From the NCBI RefSeq assembly GCF_031456545.1, contig NZ_JAVDUV010000001.1, forward strand, positions 1,054,001 to 1,118,000: DNA of 64,000 bases. The letters are read 5' to 3'. Each line of letters opens with the position of its first letter. Positions within the stretch are counted from its first letter, which is position 1. This DNA is from Agromyces sp. 3263. Lineage in GTDB: Bacteria > Actinomycetota > Actinomycetes > Actinomycetales > Microbacteriaceae. The position numbers and the translations under genes were made by a program. The notes beneath the pieces are model-generated. The model was not told the origin of the DNA. It searched no databases and saw only the letters and a program-made list of their open reading frames with translations. Positions 8,437 through 16,933 of this stretch are shown here, in pieces.

Positions 8437-9846
8437 ATGACCGACACGCTGACGCAGGACGCGACGTACGCCGACCGGAGCGGCACGCGGCATCCGCTGC
8501 CCGACCCCGAGGCGGACGCCCGGGTGCGCGCCGACGACCGCGCGCACGTGTTCCACTCGTGGAGCGCGCAGGCGCTCATCGACCCGCTGCCCATCGCAGC
8601 GGGCGAGGGCTCGACGTTCTGGGACTACGCGGGCAACGCCTACCTCGACTTCTCGAGCCAGCTCGTGAACCTGAACCTCGGGCACCAGCACCCCGACCTC
8701 ATCGCGGCGATCCAGCAGCAGGCGGGCCGCCTCGCGACGATCCAGCCGTCGATGGCGAACGACGCGCGCGGCGAGCTCGCCCGCCGCATCGCCGAGGTGG
8801 CGCCGGGCGACCTCGACAAGGTGTTCTTCACCAACGGCGGCGCCGACGCCAACGAGTACGCCGTGCGCATGGCCCGCGCCGTGACCGGCCGGCGCAAGGT
8901 GCTCTCGATGTACCGGAGCTATCACGGCGGCACCGCCACGGCGATCTCGCTCACGGGCGACCCGCGCCGCTGGGCGAACGAGCCGAGTGACGGCAGCGTG
9001 GCGCACTTCATGGGCCCGTATGCGTACCGCTCGTCGTTCCACGCCGACAGTCCGGAGCAGGAGGCCGAGCGGGCGCTCGCCCACCTGGAGCAGGTCATCA
9101 CGCTCGAGGGGGCCGGCACGATCGCCGCGATCATCCTCGAGACGGTCGTCGGCACCAACGGCGTGCTCGTGACGCCGCCCGGCTACCTGCAGGGCGTGCG
9201 CGAGCTCTGCGACCGCCACGGCATCGTCTACATCGCCGACGAGGTGATGGTCGGCTTCGGCCGCGTCGGCGAGTGGTTCGCCGTGAACCACTTCGGTGTC
9301 GTGCCCGACCTCATCACCTTCGCCAAGGGCGTGAACTCGGGCTACGTGCCCCTCGGCGGCGTCGTCATCTCGGCGCGCATCGCGGCGCACTTCGACACGG
9401 TGGCATTCCAGGGCGGGCTCACCTACTCGGGGCATCCGCTCGCCTGCGCGGCGGGCGTCGCCACGTTCGAGGTGTTCGAGCGCGACGGCATCCTCGAGCG
9501 CGTGCGCGACCTCGGCTCGCGTGTCGTCGAGCCGCGCCTCCGGGCGATGGCCGAGCGGCATCCGTCGGTCGGCGAGGTGCGCGGGCTCGGCCTGTTCTGG
9601 GCGATCGAGCTGGTGTCGGATGCCGCGACGCGCGAGCCGCTCGTGCCGTTCAACGCCACGGGCGCGGCTGCCGCGCCGATGGTCGCCCTGGCTGCGGCCT
9701 GCAAGCAGGCGGGCCTCTGGCCGTTCATCCACTTCAACCGGATGCACGTGGCGCCGCCGCTCGTGATCACCGAGGACGAGCTCGTGCGCGGCCTCGAGAT
9801 CATCGACGCGGCCCTCGACGTGGCCGACGGGTACGTCACCGGCTGA
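8437..9846 (+). CDS. Class III omega-aminotransferase (likely beta-alanine or related omega-amine:pyruvate)
   Basis: A 469-residue PLP enzyme of the class III family. The PLP lysine is Lys297 in TFAKGVNSGYVPLG, with the preceding Asp in YIADEVMVGFGR and the glycine-rich turn FFTNGGADANEYA. Class III enzymes move an amino group from an omega-amino acid or amine to pyruvate or 2-oxoglutarate. The 14-bp gap to mmsA makes an operon, so a substrate giving malonate semialdehyde (beta-alanine) or methylmalonate semialdehyde (3-aminoisobutyrate) is the best inference. The taurine-pyruvate type is a less likely alternative. Confidence 0.88.
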   Translation: MTDTLTQDATYADRSGTRHPLPDPEADARVRADDRAHVFHSWSAQALIDPLPIAAGEGSTFWDYAGNAYLDFSSQLVNLNLGHQHPDLIAAIQQQAGRLATIQPSMANDARGELARRIAEVAPGDLDKVFFTNGGADANEYAVRMARAVTGRRKVLSMYRSYHGGTATAISLTGDPRRWANEPSDGSVAHFMGPYAYRSSFHADSPEQEAERALAHLEQVITLEGAGTIAAIILETVVGTNGVLVTPPGYLQGVRELCDRHGIVYIADEVMVGFGRVGEWFAVNHFGVVPDLITFAKGVNSGYVPLGGVVISARIAAHFDTVAFQGGLTYSGHPLACAAGVATFEVFERDGILERVRDLGSRVVEPRLRAMAERHPSVGEVRGLGLFWAIELVSDAATREPLVPFNATGAAAAPMVALAAACKQAGLWPFIHFNRMHVAPPLVITEDELVRGLEIIDAALDVADGYVTG

Positions 9847-9991
9847 CCGTCCCCGGCTGAAGGGCGCGACGGTCCGCGTCCCAGCGGGTCATGGAGACCC
9901 CTGGGGCGCGGGCGTCGTCGCGGAGTAGCATGGGCCGCGTTCACGGGGACTTCGCGCCCGCGGAGCATCCCCGATCCCGAGGGAAGCGCCC

Positions 9992-11197
9992 ATGGATGAC
10001 CGACTCACCTCCGACCGTGTCGTGACCGTTGCGGCGGCGACGCCGTTCCAGCTGCTCTACGACTTCTACCGGCTCTCGGGCTACGAGCAGCGGCGGCACG
10101 AGCCGGGCGTGCTCGACTTCACGTTCGGCGACCCGCACGACCCGCCGTCGCGGGCGTACGTCGAGATCCTCCGCGAGGCGCTGGTGCCGCAGCACGAGCT
10201 GTGGTTCGCCTACAACTTCGGCGACGCGCAGGCGGTGGCCGCGGCGACCGAGTCGCTCAGCCGGCATGTCGGCATCCCGTTCGAGCCCGAGGACGTGCAC
10301 CTCACCACAGGCGGGTTCGCGGCCATCTCCTCGGCCCTGAAGATCGTCGGCGACCCGGGCGACGAGGTCGTGTACAGCCTTCCGCCGTGGTTCCTCTACG
10401 AGCCGCTCGTGATCGAGGCCGGCATGGTGCCGGTGAAGGTGTCGATCGACCGCGAGACCCTCGATCTCGACCTCGACGCCATCGCCGCGGCCATCACGCC
10501 GCGCACCCGCATCGTGATCGTGAACAGTCCCAACAATCCCACGGGTCGCATCTACCCGCCGGCCACGCTCGAGCGGCTGGCGGCGATCCTCGACGAGGCG
10601 TCGGAGCGCAACGGCCGGCGCATCTTCCTCATCTCCGACGAGGCCTACAACCGCATCGTCTTCGACGGGGCGCGCTTCCGCAGCCCGGTGGAGTTCTATC
10701 CGTGGAGCTTCCTCGCCTACAGCTACGGCAAGACGCTGCTCTCGCCCGGCGAGCGCATCGGGTACCTCGCCGTGCCCCCGACCATGCCAGGCCGCGAGGC
10801 GTTCCGCGACGCGATCGAGACCGTGCAGATCTCGGGCGGCTGGCTCTTCCCCAACGCGTCGATGCAGTACGCGCTGCCGAAGCTCGAGACGCTCGCGTTC
10901 GACCTGCCGCTCTTCCAGCGCAAGCGCGACGTCATGGTGGCGGCCCTGCGCGAGATCGGCTACCGCGTCGCCCAGCCCGAGGGCACGTTCTACCTGTTCC
11001 CCGAGTCGCCCCTGACCGACGACGTGGAGTTCACGCGGGCGCTCGATCGCGAGGGCGTCCTCGTGCTCCCGGGGCGCATGTTCGAGACGCCCGGCTTCTT
11101 CCGCATCTCACTCACCGCCACGATGGAGACGATCGAGGCCGGCCTCCCCCGCTTCGCCGCGGCGTTCCGCGCGTCGGCCGTGACGGCGGGCGGCTGA
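9992..11197 (+). CDS. Class I/II PLP-dependent aminotransferase
   Basis: A 401-residue fold-type I aminotransferase. It has the substrate/PLP region NSPNNPTGRIYPP, the PLP Asp-Tyr motif ISDEAYNRIVF, and the Schiff-base Lys247 in SYGKTLLSPGERIGY. This lysine motif with SPGERIG resembles aminotransferases of unassigned specificity more than AspC. It begins 145 bp after the class III enzyme, with no terminator between, so it could be the third gene of that operon or have its own promoter. Substrate not predictable. Confidence 0.85.
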   Translation: MDDRLTSDRVVTVAAATPFQLLYDFYRLSGYEQRRHEPGVLDFTFGDPHDPPSRAYVEILREALVPQHELWFAYNFGDAQAVAAATESLSRHVGIPFEPEDVHLTTGGFAAISSALKIVGDPGDEVVYSLPPWFLYEPLVIEAGMVPVKVSIDRETLDLDLDAIAAAITPRTRIVIVNSPNNPTGRIYPPATLERLAAILDEASERNGRRIFLISDEAYNRIVFDGARFRSPVEFYPWSFLAYSYGKTLLSPGERIGYLAVPPTMPGREAFRDAIETVQISGGWLFPNASMQYALPKLETLAFDLPLFQRKRDVMVAALREIGYRVAQPEGTFYLFPESPLTDDVEFTRALDREGVLVLPGRMFETPGFFRISLTATMETIEAGLPRFAAAFRASAVTAGG

Positions 11198-11241
11198 CGG
11201 CCGCGGGCCGTTCCCGCGTCGGCGCCGTCGGCCCCGTCGGC

Positions 11242-11247
11242 TAGCCT
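11242..11247 (+). promoter_or_regulatory. -10 element TAGCCT of a probable leaderless promoter
   Basis: TAGCCT fits the actinobacterial TANNNT -10 and ends 7 nt before the ATG at 11255, so transcription would start at or next to the start codon. No Shine-Dalgarno is present. The same layout occurs before six other genes in the window. Confidence 0.55.
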
Positions 11248-11254
11248 GTGTCCC

Positions 11255-12745
11255 ATGGACTCTCGGGCGGCGTCCGGCGGCATGGCCCGGCGAACCTTCC
11301 TCGCCGCGTCGCTCTCCGGGATCGCCGCCGTCACGCTCGCGAGCTGCTGGCCGCAGCCCGCGCCGACGCCGAGCCCCACGACCGCTCCGGCGACGCCCAC
11401 TCCCACGCCGAGGACCGACGGCGTGCCCGTACCCAGTACGATGCGCCGCTCCCGCTGGAGGGCCGACCCGTTCGCGCGCGGGGCGTTCTCGTACGACGCG
11501 GTCGGCACCACCCCGCGGTTGCGCGAGTCCCTCGCCGAGCCGGTCGGCGACCGCCTCTGGTTCGCCGGCGAGGCGTGCTCGGCCGATGCCCCGGGCACCC
11601 TCACGGGAGCCCGCGACTCGGGCCTCGCCGCGGCGGCGCAGGTCGCCCGCCTCGCCGAGCCGGGTGAGCGCGTGGCGGTCGTCGGCGCGGGCATGGCGGG
11701 CCTCACGGCGGCCGCGGAGCTCGTCGACGCCGGCTTCGAGGTCGTGGTCCTCGAGGCACGCAACCGGGTGGGTGGCCGGGTGTGGTCGGTCGACGCCGAC
11801 GGCTTCGACCGCTCCGTCGAGCTCGGACCCGTGCTGCTGCCCGATGACGAGCCGCTGACCGAGGCCCTCGCGGCGGCATCCGTCGACACGGCGCCCTTCG
11901 AGGCCGTGGTCGGGGCACGCACGGGATCCGGCGACACGGTGCCCATCCCCCCGACCGGCGACGACGCGGTCGAGGCCGCGCTCACCTGGGCGGACGCCCA
12001 ATCCGACCCCGGCGGCATCTCGCTCGCGGACGCGCTCGTCGGCTCCGGGGTGGTCCCCATGCCGGCCACGCCGGGCGCCGACGGCCTGAGCCCCGCGGAC
12101 TGGCTCGCGCACACCATCACGAGCGGCGTCGAGCCGGCCACCGGGGCGCCGACGAGTCGCGTCGCCGCGCCCACCGCGCCCACCTCGCCGTTCCCCCCGG
12201 GTGCGCGCCTCGTGACCGGTCGTCTCGCCGACCTGCTCGACGCCCTCGCGGACCGGGTCGACCTCGCCGTCTCGAGCGTCGTCACGCGCATCGCGTACGA
12301 CGACCGGCGCGTCAGCCTGCGACTCGACTCGGGCGAGTCGCTCACCGCCGACCGCGCCATCGTGACCGTTCCGCTCGGCGTGCTGAAGTCCGACGCGCTG
12401 CGGTTCTCCCCGGCCCTGCCGTATGCCCACCAGCACGCCATCGCGACGCTCCAGACCGGCGTCGTCGACGTCGTGTGGCTGCGCTTCGACCGGGCGTTCT
12501 GGCGCACGGGCTCGGCGGAAGGCCAGGTGCCTGCGGCGATCGACGCCCACCCCGACGTGCTGACCGTCGTCGGCCAGTCGTCGAGCGTCGCCTACTGGCT
12601 CGACCTCGTCGGCGAGACGGGCGAGCCGATCCTGGTCGGCGTCATCGCGTCGGCGCAGGCGCTTCGACTGGAGCCGCTCGACGATCCGGAGTTCCTGTCC
12701 GCCGTGCTCGACGATCTCGCGCCCTACGCCACAGCGCCCGGTTGA
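11255..12745 (+). CDS. Circularly permuted flavin amine oxidase, Tat-exported lipoprotein
   Basis: A 496-residue protein with an unusual order of parts. Residues 1-31 are a twin-arginine signal (RR at 12-13, ARRTFLAAS) ending in a lipobox (LASC, Cys31), followed by a Pro/Thr linker to ~60. Residues ~64-133 match what is normally the C-terminal end of flavin amine oxidases: RWRADPFARGAFSY, LAEPVGDRLWFAGEA (FAGE at 103-106), PGTLTGARDSG. Only then comes the normal N-terminal FAD Rossmann motif GAGMAG (144-149), VVLEARNRVGGR, and the substrate domain with TVPLGVLKSDALRFSP, ending at 496. New termini fall exactly at the usual pre-TRWxxDPF junction. The ATG at 11282 is an alternative start. Its last 104 bp overlap the opposite-strand Pr6Pr gene. 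Likely an extracytoplasmic amine oxidase; substrate unknown. Confidence 0.85.
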   Translation: MDSRAASGGMARRTFLAASLSGIAAVTLASCWPQPAPTPSPTTAPATPTPTPRTDGVPVPSTMRRSRWRADPFARGAFSYDAVGTTPRLRESLAEPVGDRLWFAGEACSADAPGTLTGARDSGLAAAAQVARLAEPGERVAVVGAGMAGLTAAAELVDAGFEVVVLEARNRVGGRVWSVDADGFDRSVELGPVLLPDDEPLTEALAAASVDTAPFEAVVGARTGSGDTVPIPPTGDDAVEAALTWADAQSDPGGISLADALVGSGVVPMPATPGADGLSPADWLAHTITSGVEPATGAPTSRVAAPTAPTSPFPPGARLVTGRLADLLDALADRVDLAVSSVVTRIAYDDRRVSLRLDSGESLTADRAIVTVPLGVLKSDALRFSPALPYAHQHAIATLQTGVVDVVWLRFDRAFWRTGSAEGQVPAAIDAHPDVLTVVGQSSSVAYWLDLVGETGEPILVGVIASAQALRLEPLDDPEFLSAVLDDLAPYATAPG

Positions 12746-13391
12746 CCGCCACGAGCGCCGCCGTCACGGCGACGAAGATGGCGACCACCAGCAGGCAGTA
12801 GGCGGCGACGCCGAGCGCACCGCCCACCTGCGCCTCGTCGAGGAAGAAGTAGGGGTACCAGCCGACGTCGGCGCCACGAACGAGGGTGTAGGGCAACCAG
12901 AGCGTCGGGTACACGAGCACCCAGCCGACGGTCGACCAGGGCACCGGAGGGTTCACGGCCATGACGCTGTCGGTCGTCCACGCGATCACGGCGAGCGCGG
13001 GCACCACGAAGTGCAGCAGGGTGTCCGACCATGGCACGTCGATGCGGTAGTCGCGGGTGGACGCCTGGCTGACGATGAGCCCGAACACGATGCCCGAGAC
13101 GAGCAGGTACACGGTGACCATCGTGCGGAGGATGCCGAGCCAGGGCGGGTCGCTCGGCGCCCTGAGCGCGTACCACGCCGCGATCCCGAGCGTGACGACC
13201 GCGATCATCGCCGACTGGATCGTGAAGTAGCTGAAGAAGTTGGCCGTCGCGAAGAAGCGGAAGCCGAGCACGTACTGGAAGTTGCCGATGATCGCGACGA
13301 CCTCGAGCACCGCGACGAGCACCCGGAACACCCCGAGGGAACGACGCGCCCGCATGCCCGGAGCGAGGACTCCGTGGGTGCGGGCTGCCAT
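12642..13391 (-). CDS. Pr6Pr-family six-helix membrane protein
   Basis: A 249-residue integral membrane protein with about six hydrophobic helices (FRVLVAVLEVVAIIGNFQYV at the start, FFSYFTIQSAMIAVVTLGIA, VYLLVSGIVFGLIV, LLHFVVPALAVIAW, CLLVVAIFVAVTAALVAVN near the end) and a short Arg-rich tail. The FTIQS segment and the HFVVP motif fit the Pr6Pr family (FAR-17a/AIG1-like). Function unknown. Convergent with the amine oxidase gene; the coding regions overlap by 104 bp on opposite strands. Confidence 0.82.
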   Translation of the reverse strand: MAARTHGVLAPGMRARRSLGVFRVLVAVLEVVAIIGNFQYVLGFRFFATANFFSYFTIQSAMIAVVTLGIAAWYALRAPSDPPWLGILRTMVTVYLLVSGIVFGLIVSQASTRDYRIDVPWSDTLLHFVVPALAVIAWTTDSVMAVNPPVPWSTVGWVLVYPTLWLPYTLVRGADVGWYPYFFLDEAQVGGALGVAAYCLLVVAIFVAVTAALVAVNRALWRRARDRRARRTGTPDRRAAPVEAPAPTR

Positions 13392-13447
13392 GCGTCAACG
13401 CTACGCCCCGCCGCCGGGCGGCCCGTGCGGGCGTGCGGGCGTGCGGG

Positions 13448-14338
13448 CTAGTCCATCGGCCGCAGGATCCGGTCGAGGAACCGGCGCGTGCGCTCCTCGG
13501 TCGGCTTGGTGAAGATCTCGCCGGGGGCGCCCCGCTCGACCACCACGCCGCCGTCCATGAACAGCACCTCGTCGGCCGCCTGCCGAGCGAAGCCGAGCTC
13601 GTGCGTCACCACCACCATGGTCCAGCCCTCGTCGGCGAGCTCCTTGATGACCGACAGCACCTCGCCGACCAGCTCGGGGTCGAGGGCGCTGGTGGGCTCG
13701 TCGAAGAGCAGCAGGTCGGGCTTCAGGGCGAGCGCCCGCACGATGCCGACCCGCTGCTGCTGCCCGCCCGACAACTCGAACGGGTACGCGTCGCGCTTCT
13801 CGGCGAGGCCGACGCGGTCGAGCAGGGCGGATGCCTCGGCGATCGCCTGCGCCTTCGGCACGCGCTGCACGCGGATGGGGCCCTCGACCACGTTCTGCAG
13901 CACCGTCATGTGCGGGAACAGGTTGTGCTGCTGGAACACCATCGCCGACCGATCGCGCAGGGCGAACCGCGCGCCCTTCGGGAGCGGCTTGGCGAAGTCG
14001 AGCTCGGGGCCGCCGGTGAACGCGATCGTGCCGCCATCGGGCGTCTCGAGTCCGTTCAGCGAGCGCAGCACGGTGGTCTTGCCCGACCCGCTGGGGCCGA
14101 TGAGCACGACCACCTCTCCGCGTCGCACGTCGAGGTCGATCGAGCGCAGCACCTCGTTGTCGCCGAACGACTTGCGGATGCCGCGTGCCGTCAGCAGCGG
14201 CGAGTCGTCGGGCGCGGCCTTCGGCGCGAGCGGGTCGTTCGGCGCGAGCGGGTCGTTCGGCGCGAGCGGGTCGTTCGGCGCGAGCGGGTCGCCCGCGGCA
14301 TCCGGACCCTGCTGCAGCGAGTCGTCACTGGGCGACAT
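13448..14338 (-). CDS. Polar amino acid ABC transporter ATP-binding protein
   Basis: A 296-residue GlnQ-type ATPase that powers amino acid uptake. Walker A is GPSGSGKTT, the signature is LSGGQQQR, Walker B is [14 protein letters not shown], and the H-loop is [10 protein letters not shown]. The first ~45 residues are an extra N-terminal tail holding four copies of a DPLAPN-type hexapeptide, absent from normal GlnQ proteins. It overlaps the permease gene by 14 bp. Together with the permease and the solute-binding protein it forms a complete importer on the minus strand. Confidence 0.93.
   Translation of the reverse strand: MSPSDDSLQQGPDAAGDPLAPNDPLAPNDPLAPNDPLAPKAAPDDSPLLTARGIRKSFGDNEVLRSIDLDVRRGEVVVLIGPSGSGKTTVLRSLNGLETPDGGTIAFTGGPELDFAKPLPKGARFALRDRSAMVFQQHNLFPHMTVLQNVVEGPIRVQRVPKAQAIAEASALLDRVGLAEKRDAYPFELSGGQQQRVGIVRALALKPDLLLFDEPTSALDPELVGEVLSVIKELADEGWTMVVVTHELGFARQAADEVLFMDGGVVVERGAPGEIFTKPTEERTRRFLDRILRPMD
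14215..14290. repeat. Four tandem 18-bp repeats in the N-terminal tail of the ABC ATPase
   Basis: The unit GCGAGCGGGTCGTTCGGC is repeated head to tail four times, with the last copy diverging, encoding repeated DPLAPN on the minus strand. Near-identity at DNA level suggests recent slippage. Copy number could vary between strains without disturbing the frame. Confidence 0.85.
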
Positions 14339-14990
14339 AGCGGTCGAGCCTCCTCTCGAGGGCGTTCTGCCCGCTGGAGAGGGCGAGGCAGAACAGCCAG
14401 TAGATGAGCGCCGCCTCGAGGTAGAGCAGCATGAAGTCCTGCGTGAACGCGGCGATCTCCTGGGAGACGCGGAACAGCTCGGTCACGAGGATCAACGACG
14501 CGAGCGACGTGTCCTTCACGAGCGAGATGAACGTGTTCGACAGCGGGGGCACCGAGACCCGCGCGGCCTGCGGCAGGATGATGCGGCGCAGCGTGGTCGC
14601 GTTCGACATGCCGATCGTGTAGCCGGCCTCCCACTGCCCCTTGGGCACCGAGAGGATCGCCGCCCGGATGATCTCGGCGGCGTATCCGCCCACGTTGAGC
14701 GAGAACGCGGCGATGGCGCTCGGCCACGGATCGATGACGATGCCCACGGCCGGAAGCCCGTAGAAGATCACGAACAGCTGCACGAGCAGGGGTGTGCCGC
14801 GGATCACCGACACGTAGAACCGGCCGATGGCCGAGAGCACGCGGTTCCTCGAGAGCCGGGCGAGCGCCACCGCGAGCGCGATGACGAGTCCGATCACGAA
14901 TGAGGCGAGCGCGAGCGGAATGGTGCCGCTCAGCCCGCCCCACACGATCGGCCAGAACGATTCCAGGAACAGCTGCCAGCCGGATGCCAC
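14325..14990 (-). CDS. Polar amino acid ABC transporter permease
   Basis: A 221-residue HisM/YecS-type inner-membrane permease. It has about five membrane helices and the EAA loop [20 protein letters not shown] typical of the family, preceded by [12 protein letters not shown]. It starts at GTG 14990 and overlaps the ATPase gene downstream. It lies 49 bp after the solute-binding protein gene, in the same operon. Similarity in style to cystine/polar amino acid permeases (YecS/TcyL) is an impression, not proof of substrate. Confidence 0.92.
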   Translation of the reverse strand: MASGWQLFLESFWPIVWGGLSGTIPLALASFVIGLVIALAVALARLSRNRVLSAIGRFYVSVIRGTPLLVQLFVIFYGLPAVGIVIDPWPSAIAAFSLNVGGYAAEIIRAAILSVPKGQWEAGYTIGMSNATTLRRIILPQAARVSVPPLSNTFISLVKDTSLASLILVTELFRVSQEIAAFTQDFMLLYLEAALIYWLFCLALSSGQNALERRLDRYVAQ

Positions 14991-15039
14991 GGCGACACCC
15001 CCTTCGAGACGACGGGCGCGAGCCTACTCCACGTGTCCC

Positions 15040-15849
15040 CTACTGGGAGACGTCGGCCCCGAAGTACTTCTCGCCGAGCTCGGCGAGCACGCCCTCCTCG
15101 CGGAGCTGCGCGAGCGCGTCGTCGATCGCGGCCTGCAGTGCGGTCTTGTCCTTGGTGAGCGCGATGGCGCTGAGCGAGGGGTCGTCGGTCTCGGCGGCCA
15201 CCTCGATGCCCGACTTCCCGTTGGTCTTGACGTAGTCGAGGTAGGTGAGCTTGTCGTTGATGGTGGCGTCGACGCGACCCTGCTCGAGCAGGGCGACGGC
15301 CTGCGCCCAGCCCTCGACGGCCTCGACGTTCGCGCCCGACTCCTGGGCGAGCTCGTACCAGTTGCTCGTCAGCGACTGCGCGGTGGTCTTGCCGGCGAGG
15401 TCGTCGAAGCTCGAGATGGAGGTGTCGCCCTCCTTGACCACGATCACGCCGGGCGAGACGGTGTAAGGCTCGCTGAAGAGGTACTGCTCCTCGCGCTCGG
15501 GGTTGATCGACACCTGGTTCGCGATGGCGTCGAAGCGGCCGGCGTCGAGGCCCGCGAAGATCGCGTCCCACTGGGTCTCCTCGAACTGCACCTCGAGTCC
15601 GAGCTTGTCCGCGACCGCCTCGGCGACCTCGACGTCGTAGCCGGTCAGGTCGCCGTTGCCGTCCTCGTGGAAGCTGAAGGGGCGGTAAGTGCCCTCCGTC
15701 GCCACGGTCAGCGTGCCGGCCTTCACCAGTCCGTACTCGTTGTCGGATGCCGCGTCGCTCGAGGCCGGGGCGCCCGAGGAGCAGGCGGCGAGGGCGAGGG
15801 CGGCGGCGGATGCGGCGACGAGGCCGAGCAGGGTGCGGGCGCGTGACAT
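15040..15849 (-). CDS. Amino acid ABC transporter solute-binding lipoprotein
   Basis: A 269-residue extracytoplasmic binding protein, the first gene of the importer operon. The signal peptide ends in a lipobox (LAACSSG, Cys23), so it is membrane-anchored. The SBP_bac_3 core starts at GTLTVATEGTYRPFSF and continues with GYDVEVAEAVADKLG and FDAIANQVSINPEREEQYLF. The latter is typical of cystine/polar amino acid binding proteins (FliY/TcyJ class). Cystine is therefore the best guess for the ligand, with other polar amino acids possible. Confidence 0.92.
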   Translation of the reverse strand: MSRARTLLGLVAASAAALALAACSSGAPASSDAASDNEYGLVKAGTLTVATEGTYRPFSFHEDGNGDLTGYDVEVAEAVADKLGLEVQFEETQWDAIFAGLDAGRFDAIANQVSINPEREEQYLFSEPYTVSPGVIVVKEGDTSISSFDDLAGKTTAQSLTSNWYELAQESGANVEAVEGWAQAVALLEQGRVDATINDKLTYLDYVKTNGKSGIEVAAETDDPSLSAIALTKDKTALQAAIDDALAQLREEGVLAELGEKYFGADVSQ

Positions 15850-16192
15850 GCGGTGGTGCTCCGTTCGTGACGTTCGTGACGTTGGCGTGATGCCGGACGC
15901 TTCGTTCGGTCGCTCCGGCGGAACGAGTCCAGCACGCCGGCGACCCCCGGGTGAAACCGCATGACGCCGCGTTGCATTCCGGATCCGGCGGGAATCGGGA
16001 CGGACGTCCCGTGAATCCGGCCTGGAGGACGCGTGTTCGCCGGGGTCACGTCAGCATGCTCCCGACGGCATACACGCCCGACGGTGTCGTGCGCAACCCT
16101 CGCCGCCCATCTCCGCCGGTCGATAGAGTGACGGGCGTCGTGGGAGTCCCCTCCCACGTCGCGGTGCCCCCCACACCAACCGAAGGAATTCC
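15850..16192. other. Divergent intergenic region with promoter and leader hairpin
   Basis: 343 bp without a gene between the binding-protein gene (minus) and a small membrane protein (plus). It contains a tandem GTTCGTGAC repeat near 15864-15882. Before the plus-strand gene there is a -10-like TAGAGT (16124-16129), and just after the expected start site a hairpin GTGGGAG-N4-CTCCCAC (16140-16157). The rest shows no recognisable signal. Confidence 0.55.
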
Positions 16193-16522
16193 ATGATCAC
16201 GCTGTCCTGGCTCCTCATCCTCGCCCTCGTCGGTGGCGCGCTCGCCCTCGTCGACGGCATCTGGCGACTCCGTGCACGCGGTGGCTCGACGATCGTCGGC
16301 GTCATCGAGGTCATCGTCGCCGCGCTGTTCCTGCTGTCGCTGTTCATCCCGGGCATCCCCTGGGGCCCGATCGTGCTCGGCGTCGCGACGCTCATCGCGC
16401 TCGTCGTCGCCCTGTTCGCCGGCGGACGCACCGGCCGCGGCGTGACGATCGCCGCGATCGTCGTGATCGCGATCTGGCTCGTGCTCGTGAACCACTGGCT
16501 GGTCATCCCCGGCGTCAACTGA
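16193..16522 (+). CDS. Small integral membrane protein of unknown function
   Basis: A 109-residue protein made of four hydrophobic segments (LSWLLILALVGGALALVDGI, IVGVIEVIVAALFLLSLFIP, IVLGVATLIALVVALFAGG, VTIAAIVVIAIWLVLVNHW) with short loops. A clear ribosome site (GAAGGAA) lies 5 nt before the ATG. It stands alone between a divergent importer operon and a convergent small gene, and ends at a strong terminator. No conserved motif was recognised. Confidence 0.8.
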   Translation: MITLSWLLILALVGGALALVDGIWRLRARGGSTIVGVIEVIVAALFLLSLFIPGIPWGPIVLGVATLIALVVALFAGGRTGRGVTIAAIVVIAIWLVLVNHWLVIPGVN

Positions 16523-16538
16523 GCCGGCACCACGTCGA

Positions 16539-16573
16539 GGCGGCCGTCCCCCGGTGGGGGCGGCCGCCTTGTT
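16539..16573. terminator. Bidirectional terminator hairpin
   Basis: GGCGGCCG and CCCCC arms pair with GGGGG and CGGCCGCC around a GGT loop, with one bulged T, followed by TTGTT. It lies between two convergent genes (16193 plus, 16589 minus) and can serve both. Confidence 0.75.
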
Positions 16574-16588
16574 CGTCGACGTGGGTGT

Positions 16589-16849
16589 CTAGCCGAGGGC
16601 CTCGTCGGCGCAGGCCCAGGCCAGCGCGTCGACCGCCTCGACGCCGAGCTCGGGATGGCGCGACCGGAACTCCGCCGAGCCGGCGGAGTAGTCGGCCTCG
16701 AGCCGGCGGGCGGCCTTGGCGAGCGCCGGTCCGGCCGCGTGGCCGAATCGCGCGATGACGCGGGCGTCGTCGCGGGCGGGCTCGGGGGTGCTGCCCCACC
16801 CGGTCCACTCCACGACCGCACGGGTGAGACGAGGCTCCGTTGCCTTCAT
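16589..16849 (-). CDS. Small soluble protein of unknown function
   Basis: An 86-residue, largely helical protein without signal peptide or membrane segment. The ATG at 16849 is preceded by AAGGAT at good spacing. Tryptophan-bearing VVEWTGWGS and the alanine-rich helix AGPALAKAARRLEADY are its main features. It lies 84 bp upstream of the stop of the aldehyde dehydrogenase operon; no functional link is evident. Confidence 0.65.
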   Translation of the reverse strand: MKATEPRLTRAVVEWTGWGSTPEPARDDARVIARFGHAAGPALAKAARRLEADYSAGSAEFRSRHPELGVEAVDALAWACADEALG

Positions 16850-16933
16850 CAGTGATCCTTCTCTCTTTCGGGAACGCACGCCGCGCACGGCTGCACGACC
16901 TGCGGGTTGGAGCTCACGACCGTCGGTCGGAGC

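Noticed and set aside
11255..12745. Frameshifted or broken amine oxidase
   Set aside because: The frame is uninterrupted from signal peptide to stop, and both halves keep family motifs without internal stops, so a permutation explains it better than a frameshift.
14215..14290. CRISPR-like repeat
   Set aside because: The units are directly adjacent with no spacers and lie in a coding frame.
15951..15962. GGTTTCACCC on the minus strand before the amino acid importer as a third copy of the DUF7144-type promoter
   Set aside because: Only the first block matches; TGATGCC and TACCGT at the fixed spacing are absent.
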